A stretch of DNA of 64,000 nt from Flavobacteriales bacterium (GTDB lineage: Bacteria > Bacteroidota > Bacteroidia > Flavobacteriales_F > PHOS-HE28): contig JAIOIH010000014.1 of assembly GCA_019912395.1 (NCBI GenBank), forward strand, positions 142,800-206,799, written 5' to 3'. Below, one piece after another: positions 1 through 7,827 of this stretch; position 1 is the first letter of the stretch, and the number at the start of each line of letters is the position of its first letter. The notes under the pieces are model-generated. The model was not told the DNA's origin, made no database searches, and was given only the letters and a program-made list of their open reading frames with translations. Both the position numbers and the translations under genes were made by a program.

Positions 1-93
1 CTTCACTGCCCTTACATCCATCGCACGCACGGCATAGAGCCATACGGATTCACTGAGCGATGCGATGAGGAGATAGATCCAGCTAATGGCCAT
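1..93 (-). CDS. SMR-family small multidrug resistance transporter, N-terminal fragment
   Basis: Reading the minus strand from the ATG at 93-91 gives an open frame of 31 codons that runs off the window edge. It begins MAISWIYLLIASLSESVW, the hydrophobic first helix of small multidrug resistance proteins (SugE/EmrE type), including the Glu (residue 15) in helix 1 that in this family carries the proton and cation. Family members are about 105-110 residues with four membrane helices and work as dimers in the inner membrane, exporting cationic compounds or guanidinium. Only the first helix is visible, so subtype and substrate cannot be decided. It is divergent from the protease gene that follows. 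Confidence 0.75.
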   Translation of the reverse strand, partial: MAISWIYLLIASLSESVWLYAVRAMDVRAVK

Positions 94-170
94 GCGTACC
101 GGTTTCGGAGCGCAAGGAACGCAGGAAGCTCGGAACAGGCTCCACCTTTCCCGTTTTACCGGAACGCCCC

Positions 171-178
171 TACCTTCG
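171..178 (+). promoter_or_regulatory. putative -7 promoter box (TACCTTCG)
   Basis: TACCTTCG fits the Bacteroidota -7 consensus TAnnTTTG with one change. A TTTC lies at 147-150, a 20-nt spacer away, as a possible -33 element. It is 32 nt upstream of the preferred protease start at 211. The same box recurs before many genes of the window. Confidence 0.5.
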
Positions 179-210
179 ATGAGCAAACCGTGTTCCTATC
201 CTTCCAACAA

Positions 211-1488
211 ATGGCATTCACGCCCCCAAGCATTCGATGGCCGCGCATATCGTGCGCCTGGATCGCCAGTGCCTCGCTCAGCGCAGCCATGGCTCAAACG
301 GAAAATTCCGGTGACATCATTCCCCAGCCCGGATCGGTGCCGGCGTTCTCGCTTGAAGCGGAATTCGATCTGCCACCGCACTATACCTTGTCCGACAGCG
401 TCGACCTAAGCCCTTGGTTCCCGCCGCCCGGCAACCAACGCCGACAAGCCTCCTGCACCACGTGGGCCCTGTGCTACGGTGCAATGGGCTATGCGCTTAA
501 CCGCTCGCTGGGCCGCACCTATACGCCTCTGGACACCGCCGATCCAGCCACCACCTACAGCCCGGCGTTCCTCTTCAACCTCCTGAAGCAGCGTGACGAC
601 GAAGCCTGCACCACCAACGCATCCTTCGAAAACGTGGTAAAGCTGGCCCAAGGAGAGGGTTGCTGCCGATGGTCCGAAATGCCCTACGATACCGCATGGA
701 ACGGCTGCTTGGAGGCCGTGCCGCTGAGAGCCATGCAAGAGGCGGGGCAATTCCACCTGCCGGAATTGATCGACATCGACCCCACCAACAAACTCCAATG
801 GCAATACCATCTGGACCAAGGGCGGCCCATCATCACCGAGATCACCATCGATTCCCTGTTCTTCCATGGTGGCTATGCCACCCATGGCGACAGCATGCTG
901 CATTGGCGCTACACTGGCCCCGTGCGCTTTATGGGTGGTCATGCGGTGGTGTGTACCGGGTACGAGAACGACAGCACCTTCACCTTCATCAATTCGTATG
1001 GTACCCGTTGGGGCTGCGACGGCTATTTCACGGCGAGCTGGGACATGATCTTCCGCCGATGTTACGGTGCGCATGTGCTCATGCCGGACATCTCCAACAC
1101 CGACCTGCTACCCTTGCTCCCTGCGGGAAACAGGACATTGAACGGTGAGAGGGTCAAGAAAGGGATCAGGCCCGGAAGATCCATTAGGGTGAACCATGCG
1201 CTGGTGCAACTGGCCGCGCTTACGCCCGACCAGGAACGAGCGGTGGTACGGGTGGTCCGGCCCTCGGACCATGAAGTGCTGCACACCTTGCACCTGCGCC
1301 CAGGCCGGACCATGACCATTTACGGGAACGGCAAGCGGACCGACTACATGTACAGCAAACCCTCCATTCCGGGAAGGTGGTTCAAGCGGCCGATCCGGCT
1401 CATCGTAACCAATACGGATATCGCTTCGGACCCCTATCTGGTGCGCCGGGACACCCTGTTGCGGCGTCTCCATGCCGGAATGCGGTGA
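211..1488 (+). CDS. secreted papain-like (C1 family) cysteine protease
   Basis: A 425-residue protein with the papain catalytic layout: Cys82 in SCTTWA (equivalent of the CGSCWA motif), His244 in GGHAVVCTGY and Asn261 in FINSYGTRWG. The start at 211 is preferred over the in-frame ATG at 190 because it directly opens a signal peptide ending near AMA-Q (residue 28). The protein should therefore be exported to the periplasm or beyond. About 140 residues follow the catalytic domain; they are basic and proline-rich and I do not recognise them. There is no propeptide of the usual C1A length and no clear T9SS tail. The gene converges on the cyclase gene with a 3-nt gap. Peptidase fold is well supported; substrate unknown. 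Confidence 0.8.
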   Translation: MAFTPPSIRWPRISCAWIASASLSAAMAQTENSGDIIPQPGSVPAFSLEAEFDLPPHYTLSDSVDLSPWFPPPGNQRRQASCTTWALCYGAMGYALNRSLGRTYTPLDTADPATTYSPAFLFNLLKQRDDEACTTNASFENVVKLAQGEGCCRWSEMPYDTAWNGCLEAVPLRAMQEAGQFHLPELIDIDPTNKLQWQYHLDQGRPIITEITIDSLFFHGGYATHGDSMLHWRYTGPVRFMGGHAVVCTGYENDSTFTFINSYGTRWGCDGYFTASWDMIFRRCYGAHVLMPDISNTDLLPLLPAGNRTLNGERVKKGIRPGRSIRVNHALVQLAALTPDQERAVVRVVRPSDHEVLHTLHLRPGRTMTIYGNGKRTDYMYSKPSIPGRWFKRPIRLIVTNTDIASDPYLVRRDTLLRRLHAGMR

Positions 1489-1491
1489 TGC

Positions 1492-3297
1492 TCATGCCCG
1501 CTCCACAAAGTACATGTTCAGCATGCCCTTGCCCTTGACCTGCACAGCTCCGCGCGGGGTGAAGCGCAGGCCGGCCGCGTCCTTTATCTCGTCGTAAGTG
1601 GTCTGGCTGATGTTCACTTTGGCCACCTCGCCGGAGGTTTCCATGCGGTTGGCCACGTTCACCGTGTCGCCCCAGATGTCGTAGGCATACTTCTTCACAC
1701 CCACGATGCCGGCGATCACCGGTCCGGTGTGCAGGCCCGTACGCATCACGAAATAATGGCGGCCTTCAGCGATCCGCTGTTGCTTGTACGCTTGCATGAA
1801 TTCGTGCATATCCAATGCCGCGTGTACGGTCTGTAGCGGGCTGCCCCTGTCCTTGTCCGGAAGTCCGCCTGCGGCCATGTAGGCATCACCGATGGTCTTG
1901 ATCTTCTCGATGCCGTGCTTCTCCACGATGCCGTCGAACGCCTTGAAGCAATGGTCGAGCTCTCCGACCAGGTCCTGGGCGCTCATCTTCGCGCCCATCT
2001 CCGTGAAATCCTTGAAATCAGTGAACAGGATGGTGGCCTTCTCAAACTCATGGACGTCCGCATAGCCCTTCGCCCTGATCTCGTCGGCCACTTCCACGGG
2101 CAGGATGTTGTGCAGTAGTTCGTCGGAGATCATCTTCTCCTCGCGAATGGCGATCCGCGAGCGACCGATATAGCGCAGCCTGCTGATGAGCCCGATGGAG
2201 AGACCCAGCACGGCCAAGGCGATGAACAGGAAAACGTTGCGCGTGCGCATCACCTTGGCCTTGTCCAGCTCCACCTGCAGGTTCTCCGCACGTAGGCCGC
2301 TGATCTCCTTGTCCTGCTTCACGCTCTCGTACTTCGCCTGCATCTCCGCCAAGGCCCGCACCTTCTCCTCGTTCAACAGGCTGTCGTTCACATTGTACTG
2401 AAGTACTGATTGCTTGTAGGCATTCTCCAGGTCCCCCATGGAATGATAGTAGCTGGCCAAGTTCCCATGTATGATCGCCTGTACGGATAGGTCCTTGGTC
2501 AACAACGCATAGATCAATGCCGAATCCGCGAGCACTATTGCCTTTGGGAGGTTGCCTCGGGCCTTGGCATTGACCGCCAGGTTCGTATACCAATTCGCGA
2601 TGCGGTTCTTCTTGTCAGCGGCGATCGCCCTGGCAAGGGATAATCTTCCATAATATTCCGCGCTGTCCAATTGCCCTTGCATGCCCTTCAGTGCGCCAAG
2701 ATTCGCTATGGCGTCATCTATATCCTGCTGCGCCCCCTCGGCTTCCGCCAGGTTCAGGATGGTCCTGAAACTGGTTTCCGCCTTGGGAAGGTCACCTTGC
2801 CGTGCGGCGGCAATGGCCCGGTTGGTGAGCAACGCATTGCGCAGCACCGTGGGCCGCCAGGTGGGGTTCCACAAGCTCAGGCCGACCGTGCAGATGGAAT
2901 CCACCCGCGAGAAATCCTTCAACTTCACTTGAAGATAGCTCAAGGCGACATAGGCACGGATGAGGATGAGACTGTCGCATCCCGGTCGGAAACCATCCAT
3001 GGCCCGATGGACGCAGGCCATCGACGATTCAAGCATTCCCAGGTCCGTGAAGCTCGTGCTTCTCAAACCGTTCACCTCCGCCAGCGCACACGCGTCCTTC
3101 GCCTTGGAATAGACCTTGACCAACTCGTCGGTCGTGGTGATGGTTGTTGTCGGGTCGCGGGCCAAGGTGTTCTTCAGGTCGAATAGGGTGCTGTCCGCCC
3201 ATGCCTTAGTGTGCTCTGGCAAAACGACTTGCCCACGACCTGCGGTCATCGCACAGATCGCCACCAAGAAAAGCATGCATCGCCTTCCAAGCGCCAT
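1492..3297 (-). CDS. membrane class III adenylate cyclase with extracytoplasmic TPR domain
   Basis: 601 residues. In order: a signal peptide (about 1-23), a tetratricopeptide-like helical region (about 50-310), a coiled coil (about 310-350), one membrane helix (about 350-372), a short HNILP linker typical of receptor cyclases, and a C-terminal class III cyclase domain. Metal-binding Asp427 (FTDFKDFT) and Asp471 (KTIGDAYM) are present. Lys467 and Asp540 (YDIWGD), which in this family select adenine, point to cAMP rather than cGMP, and the transition-state Asn/Arg are in NVANR (547-551). The TPR part would sense something in the periplasm and the cyclase act in the cytosol as a dimer. Its start codon directly abuts the stop of the small gene at 3298-3669, so the two are probably co-transcribed. 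The signal sensed is unknown. Confidence 0.88.
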   Translation of the reverse strand: MALGRRCMLFLVAICAMTAGRGQVVLPEHTKAWADSTLFDLKNTLARDPTTTITTTDELVKVYSKAKDACALAEVNGLRSTSFTDLGMLESSMACVHRAMDGFRPGCDSLILIRAYVALSYLQVKLKDFSRVDSICTVGLSLWNPTWRPTVLRNALLTNRAIAAARQGDLPKAETSFRTILNLAEAEGAQQDIDDAIANLGALKGMQGQLDSAEYYGRLSLARAIAADKKNRIANWYTNLAVNAKARGNLPKAIVLADSALIYALLTKDLSVQAIIHGNLASYYHSMGDLENAYKQSVLQYNVNDSLLNEEKVRALAEMQAKYESVKQDKEISGLRAENLQVELDKAKVMRTRNVFLFIALAVLGLSIGLISRLRYIGRSRIAIREEKMISDELLHNILPVEVADEIRAKGYADVHEFEKATILFTDFKDFTEMGAKMSAQDLVGELDHCFKAFDGIVEKHGIEKIKTIGDAYMAAGGLPDKDRGSPLQTVHAALDMHEFMQAYKQQRIAEGRHYFVMRTGLHTGPVIAGIVGVKKYAYDIWGDTVNVANRMETSGEVAKVNISQTTYDEIKDAAGLRFTPRGAVQVKGKGMLNMYFVERA

Positions 3298-3669
3298 TCA
3301 AAGACCCCCTCCTCCAGTGCCTGCCTGGAAGATGATCTCATCCCCATTTGTTACATCCTTGTCCGTGGCCACGGAGACGGTCCAGTTGTCCTGATCGTTC
3401 GACTCGAGGGTGAGTTCGCAATAGGTGCCGTCGGTACCTGCGGAAAAGATACCTCCGGAGTTCACCTTGTTCACCTTGGCCGACCCTTTGTCCCTTTTCT
3501 TCCCCGCTTCCACCACGACCACACATTGGTTATGTGCGGAATAGGTGCCCTTGACCACCCAGGTGATCTCCGATTTCCCACTGGGCTTTACTCCGTTCTT
3601 CGGCTGGTGCAGCGGTGAGTGGCAGTGCCCAGTTACTGTAACTCCCTTTACTACTGTTGGTTCCGGCAT
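3298..3669 (-). CDS. small hypothetical protein co-transcribed with adenylate cyclase
   Basis: 123 residues, not recognised. There is no signal peptide or membrane segment. The chain is rich in Val, Thr and Gly, begins with a His/Cys stretch (TGHCHSPLHQP) and ends in a glycine-rich tail (GTGGGGL); the alternating pattern suggests a beta-sandwich. The last base of the cyclase start codon (3297) directly precedes the stop of this gene (3298-3300), which points to translational coupling. A -7-type box lies 25 nt upstream (3695-3702). It could be a ligand-binding partner or regulator of the cyclase, but only the gene order supports that. Confidence 0.65.
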   Translation of the reverse strand: MPEPTVVKGVTVTGHCHSPLHQPKNGVKPSGKSEITWVVKGTYSAHNQCVVVVEAGKKRDKGSAKVNKVNSGGIFSAGTDGTYCELTLESNDQDNWTVSVATDKDVTNGDEIIFQAGTGGGGL

Positions 3670-3694
3670 CTGGATGGTTTTTGGGGTTCAGAGG

Positions 3695-3702
3695 TGAAGG
3701 TA
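3695..3702 (-). promoter_or_regulatory. putative -7 promoter box (TACCTTCA)
   Basis: On the minus strand TACCTTCA matches the -7 pattern seen repeatedly here. It lies 25 nt upstream of the ATG at 3669 and would drive the small gene plus the adenylate cyclase. No convincing -33 element was identified. Confidence 0.35.
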
Positions 3703-3884
3703 AGTGCTCGGTGGCCGAAATTCTTCGTCGTTGGGCAAAAATACCATGAACTGGGTATGCCATGCCTCTGCTGCGCCTCGGCCTCACCCCGGCCAAGGTG
3801 CTCCATTTCCAGCACGCACTTGTTGTTCTTCCTTCATCGCAAATGGGTGATATTCGTTGCGGATATTCCCAGAGATCATAAACC

Positions 3885-4247
3885 ATGGGCCGTAACGGAC
3901 AGTTCCGCATCGCAGAAGCCTGGTTCGATGCCTTCAATGCCCACGACCTGGACGGGCTGCTCGCCCTGTACGCCGATGATGCCCGCCACTACAGCCCGAA
4001 GCTGAAGGAGCGCCAGCCCGCAACGAACGGATACATCGTCGGGAAGGAAGCGCTGCGCCAATGGTGGCAGGATGCGTTCAACCGACTGCCCACACTACGC
4101 TATGAACGGACCTATTGGCTGGCCGATGAGGAGGCCGTGTTCATGGAGTACATCCGCCATGTGGAAGGTGAATCGGACCTCATAGTGGGTGAATTACTGG
4201 AGGTGAGAGCAGGACGGATCATCGTGTCGCGGGTGTACCACGGCTGA
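3885..4247 (+). CDS. SnoaL-like / NTF2-fold protein
   Basis: 120 residues with the pattern of the NTF2/SnoaL superfamily: an N-terminal helix (AEAWFDAFNAHDLDGLLALYADDA), a short central helix (KEALRQWWQDAFNRLP), then beta strands ending in GRIIVSRVYHG. These cone-shaped domains bind or transform small hydrophobic molecules, and many bacterial copies have no known function. No signal peptide. The 215 nt upstream of the gene show nothing beyond the minus-strand promoter. Fold assignment is firm; activity is not. Confidence 0.75.
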   Translation: MGRNGQFRIAEAWFDAFNAHDLDGLLALYADDARHYSPKLKERQPATNGYIVGKEALRQWWQDAFNRLPTLRYERTYWLADEEAVFMEYIRHVEGESDLIVGELLEVRAGRIIVSRVYHG

Positions 4248-4281
4248 CCTCTCTCGGCGTTCCTGACTCATCTTCGCGGCC

Positions 4282-6018
4282 ATGAACAGGTTCCTCATGC
4301 ACCCCCTGCGTGCCATCCTCGCTCTGGCCTTCATCAGTGCCCAGCTCCATCTCCTCGCCCAGCCCTTCGCCTGGGTGGCACCCATCGAAGGGGCGGCAGC
4401 TCGCGGCATGGCCATGGTATGCGATCCCGATGGCAACGTGTACGTCTGCGGGAACGTGAACGGACTTGCGGATTTCGATCCCGGGCCGGGTGAGGCCTTC
4501 AACACGAACAACGGCGGAAGCAACGGCGACAACTACATCGTGAAGTACGGACCGGACGGCCAATACATCTGGCACGTGAGCGTGGGCGGCAGCGGTACGG
4601 AGATCCCCAAATGCCTGAAGCTCGACGGCCAGGGCCACCTCTTGATGGCGGGGCGTTTCGACAGTTATTTCGATTGGGACCCCGGCGTGGACACCACGGC
4701 CTTTCCCCCTGCCGGCAGCACCGACGGCTTCGTAGCGATGTATGACACCAGCGGGCAGTTCCATTGGGTGCAGCGCATCGGCGGAAGCGGGCACGACGAG
4801 GCCTATGGAGTGGATCTCGATGAGGTCGGCAATGTCTACGTGACCGGATGGATGAGCAACACGGTGCGCTTCGGCATGGGTCCGGATGCCATCACGATCG
4901 TGAACACGACCAGCGGCTGGGACAGCTACATCGCCAAACTGGACCCGAGCGGAAACTTCATCTGGGCCAAGGGGATCCAGGGTCCGGGCGCGCAAAATGC
5001 CAGGTCCATCGCATGCGGCGGTGCTGGAGACATCTATGTACACGGCTCCTTCTCCGGCACCACCGATTTCGATCCTTCGGGAAATGAATTCCCGCTCACC
5101 AGCGCAGGCGGGAATGATGCCTTTCTCTGCAAGTACGACACGGCCGGTGCATTGGCATGGGCCCAGGCGTTCGGCAGCACGGGGAACGAAGGGGCGGAAG
5201 CGGTGATCACCGACCGGCAGGGCCATCTCTTCATCACCGGTTCGTACCAGGACAGCATCACCTTCACCTTGGCCAACGGCACAAGAACCCTTGTGGCGGT
5301 GGGCAGCAGCTTCAACTCCAACAACTACTTCGCGAAGCTGGACACGGCGGGCACCACCCTATGGGCCAATAGTGTGCAAGGCAACAACCACTTTGACGGT
5401 GTCTCGGACATCGGCATCGACAGCACGGGGAACGTGATCATCACCGGTGCCTATTTCGCGGACCCGATGGACATGGATCCGGGACCCGGCATCTACGAGC
5501 TGGTGCCCGGCCTCGCCAACGACCTATACCTTGGAAAGTACACGCCGGACGGTCAATTGACGTGGGCACTCTCCATTGCCGCAGGTGAGGTTTTCGATAC
5601 GGCAAACGGCGTTTGCACGGATCCGGAAGGAAACGTTTTCGTCACCGGAGGATTCGGATACTGGGGCATTTTCAATCCGTTGCAACCCTCCGATTCCATC
5701 TTCACCCCGAACGGCATGAACGGTTTCACGGCGAAATACGGTGCCGACCTCACCACGGCTGTCGGTCCGGACCTTCGTTCAGCCGAACCACTATTGCTCT
5801 ACCCCAATCCTACGGACGGCAGTGTACACATGCCAATGGGCGATGAGATCATGTACGGGCGGATGGTGGTTACGGACCGGAACGGACGCGTGGTACGCGT
5901 GTGGGGAGGACGAATTCCCGACCGTTTCAGCACCTTGGAATGGGCTGAGGGCACATACCATGTTGCGCTCTACACCGAACAGCGAGTTCGCCATTCACAG
6001 CTTGTTGTGGCACACTGA
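4282..6018 (+). CDS. T9SS-exported SBBP/beta-propeller-type repeat protein
   Basis: 578 residues. A signal peptide (about 1-27, ending LLAQ) is followed by roughly eight repeats built around GNVYVTG, DGFVAMYDTSG and DFDPG motifs. These resemble the SBBP beta-propeller repeats common in exported Bacteroidota proteins. The C-terminal about 80 residues (from LLYPNPTDGSVH to QLVVAH) form a type A T9SS sorting domain, so the protein should cross the outer membrane and be anchored or released. TCATCTTCG just before the ATG resembles the local -7 box. It converges on 6023-7150 with a 4-nt gap. Likely a surface or adhesion protein; ligand unknown. Confidence 0.85.
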   Translation: MNRFLMHPLRAILALAFISAQLHLLAQPFAWVAPIEGAAARGMAMVCDPDGNVYVCGNVNGLADFDPGPGEAFNTNNGGSNGDNYIVKYGPDGQYIWHVSVGGSGTEIPKCLKLDGQGHLLMAGRFDSYFDWDPGVDTTAFPPAGSTDGFVAMYDTSGQFHWVQRIGGSGHDEAYGVDLDEVGNVYVTGWMSNTVRFGMGPDAITIVNTTSGWDSYIAKLDPSGNFIWAKGIQGPGAQNARSIACGGAGDIYVHGSFSGTTDFDPSGNEFPLTSAGGNDAFLCKYDTAGALAWAQAFGSTGNEGAEAVITDRQGHLFITGSYQDSITFTLANGTRTLVAVGSSFNSNNYFAKLDTAGTTLWANSVQGNNHFDGVSDIGIDSTGNVIITGAYFADPMDMDPGPGIYELVPGLANDLYLGKYTPDGQLTWALSIAAGEVFDTANGVCTDPEGNVFVTGGFGYWGIFNPLQPSDSIFTPNGMNGFTAKYGADLTTAVGPDLRSAEPLLLYPNPTDGSVHMPMGDEIMYGRMVVTDRNGRVVRVWGGRIPDRFSTLEWAEGTYHVALYTEQRVRHSQLVVAH

Positions 6019-6022
6019 GGTT

Positions 6023-7150
6023 CTACATCGACCTGTCCCGCACCCGCACGTAGTTCAGCTTCAGCTGTGTATTCCCCGGCATGGCATCCACCATGCGAAG
6101 AATGCCCGCCCGGTTGTTCTTCACGGCCTTCCCATCCCCCACCGACAGATCACTGTGCGACCGGACGATGTTGATCCGCGGTGCACTGATCCGGCTGCCG
6201 ATCCAGTTCCACTGGGGCCACCAACCAATGTCCGAAATGTTCAACTGCCCCATCGTGTAGAGGACCACAGGGGCTTTCTGGCCGCCATTCCAGTAGACGT
6301 TCGACAGGTTCACCGCGGATTTGGCAGGCATGTTCACATAGATGGATGCCTTGCGCACGTTGTGCTCCACGTGGAAATTGGACAGGGTGAAGGATTTCAC
6401 CACTGGATTGCTTGCCGGCCGGCTTTCGTCCCCGTCCAACGTGGCACTGAGAAAGATGTCGTAGTCCGTGGGCCCGCCCTCCGAAACGCAATCCATCATT
6501 CGCACTCCGCCACTATTGAGGATCGTGAAGGCCGCAGTGGTGGTCTTCGCGCAGTAGACACGGCACTGGTCCAGCACGCTGCTGTTGCTTTGGCTGTTGG
6601 TGCCGGTCGCACCCGCCCAATCCCCTTGGCGCAGCACGATCCCCTTGTCCCTTGGATTGGTCACCCGGATATTGCTCAGGCGTGCCAGAAGGCAGAAGCG
6701 CAGATCGATGGCCGCCTCGGTTTGCGAGACCAGCTCACAATTTTCCACGATGCTGCCCAAGGTGGCCTTCAGGTCGATGGCCTTCCTCCCCCCGGTGATC
6801 GTTCCGAAATCCTTGATCACGTAGCGACAGCTTGTTCGGCGCATGGCTTCCTGCATATCGTTGATCGCATAGGTGAACCCGTTGGAATTGGGGCCCAAGG
6901 TCAATCGGCACCCCTTGCCGTCGATCACCAGCAGCGGCTTGATCGGGAGCACGATATCCCCGCTGCTATGATATTTCTCCGCCGAGGAGAAAACCACCGA
7001 AGTAGCGTCCGCGGGAAGCCGGGCGAACCACTTGCCCACATCGCCGGTGGCCGGTACTACATACTCCGTGGCACGCACCGGGTTGGCCACCAGAAGAAGA
7101 ACTGACACCTTGAAGAGGTTTCCGAGCAACTTCCCGTTCGATCCCATCAT
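6023..7150 (-). CDS. secreted right-handed beta-helix protein
   Basis: 375 residues with a signal peptide (about 1-28, ending VRA-TE). The rest has the periodic short-strand, Asn-rich pattern of parallel beta-helix (pectate-lyase-like) proteins: IVENCELVSQTEAAIDL, LARLSNIRVTNPRDKG, VKSFTLSNFHVEHN. The N-terminal DATSVVFSS...LVIDGKGC segment resembles the capping region of phage tailspike and polysaccharide-lyase helices. No catalytic Asp/Arg/Lys set could be assigned and no T9SS tail is evident. It may bind or degrade polysaccharide. On the minus strand TAGTTTGG lies a few nt before the ATG, a one-base-short version of the -7 box. Confidence 0.7.
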   Translation of the reverse strand: MMGSNGKLLGNLFKVSVLLLVANPVRATEYVVPATGDVGKWFARLPADATSVVFSSAEKYHSSGDIVLPIKPLLVIDGKGCRLTLGPNSNGFTYAINDMQEAMRRTSCRYVIKDFGTITGGRKAIDLKATLGSIVENCELVSQTEAAIDLRFCLLARLSNIRVTNPRDKGIVLRQGDWAGATGTNSQSNSSVLDQCRVYCAKTTTAAFTILNSGGVRMMDCVSEGGPTDYDIFLSATLDGDESRPASNPVVKSFTLSNFHVEHNVRKASIYVNMPAKSAVNLSNVYWNGGQKAPVVLYTMGQLNISDIGWWPQWNWIGSRISAPRINIVRSHSDLSVGDGKAVKNNRAGILRMVDAMPGNTQLKLNYVRVRDRSM

Positions 7151-7218
7151 GGGACCAAACTACTGATCGGCATGCACTTCGGAGCATTTCGGACCGATGC
7201 TCGAATTACCTTGCACAC

Positions 7219-7782
7219 ATGCTGCGTCTGGACCTGAGGCACGTTCCGAAGCTTTCCACCCCGCGCCTGATCCTGCGGGCACTGGTGGATGAGGATGCAC
7301 CGGCCATATTCGAGCTTCGGTCCAACCCCAACGTGATGCGCTTCATCCCAAAACCGCTGAACACGAGCACCGATGAGTCGCTGCTCATGGTCCGGGAATT
7401 CCATCAGGCATCGCTCCGGAGCGATTCCATCATGTGGGGCATCACGGTGAAGGGATCGAACAAGGTGATGGGCTACATCGGGTTTTGGCGCATCCTGAAG
7501 GAACACCACCGGGCCGAGATCGGCTACGCCCTGCACCCCGACCTGTGGGGCCAAGGACTGATGAGCGAGGCGGTTGCAGCCACGATGGACCATGGCTTTC
7601 GGAAAATGCGCCTGCACAGCGTGGAAGCTGCGGTTACACCCGACAACCACAGTTCCATCCAAGTGCTCGAACGGAACGGCTTCGTACGGGAGGGCCACTT
7701 CAAGGAGAACCACTACACCAATGGAGTGTTCGTTGATTCCGTGATCTATTCACGTCTCACCCCGGTGAAGGCCGCGAAATAA
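7219..7782 (+). CDS. GNAT-family N-acetyltransferase (RimJ/RimL-like)
   Basis: 187 residues with all landmarks of the RimJ/RimL-like GNAT subgroup: STPRLILRALVDEDA at the N-terminus, the acetyl-CoA-binding segment HPDLWGQGLMSEAVAA and the late NHSSIQVLERNGFVREG motif. These cytosolic enzymes acetylate protein N-termini, amino acids, polyamines or drugs; the acceptor here cannot be told. TACCTTGC at 7207-7214 leaves only 4 nt before the ATG, suggesting a leaderless or very short-leader mRNA. The gene stands alone, followed by the AsmA-like gene 45 nt on. Confidence 0.88.
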   Translation: MLRLDLRHVPKLSTPRLILRALVDEDAPAIFELRSNPNVMRFIPKPLNTSTDESLLMVREFHQASLRSDSIMWGITVKGSNKVMGYIGFWRILKEHHRAEIGYALHPDLWGQGLMSEAVAATMDHGFRKMRLHSVEAAVTPDNHSSIQVLERNGFVREGHFKENHYTNGVFVDSVIYSRLTPVKAAK

Positions 7783-7827
7783 GGCCGTCGGCTTGCCGTG
7801 TGATCAACGCATACCGACCCGAACAAA

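Noticed and set aside
5741-7105. A 454-codon plus-strand frame over the end of the SBBP gene and the whole beta-helix gene
   Set aside because: It lies antisense or out of frame to two supported genes with signal peptides, and its His/Arg-rich translation looks like no protein family.
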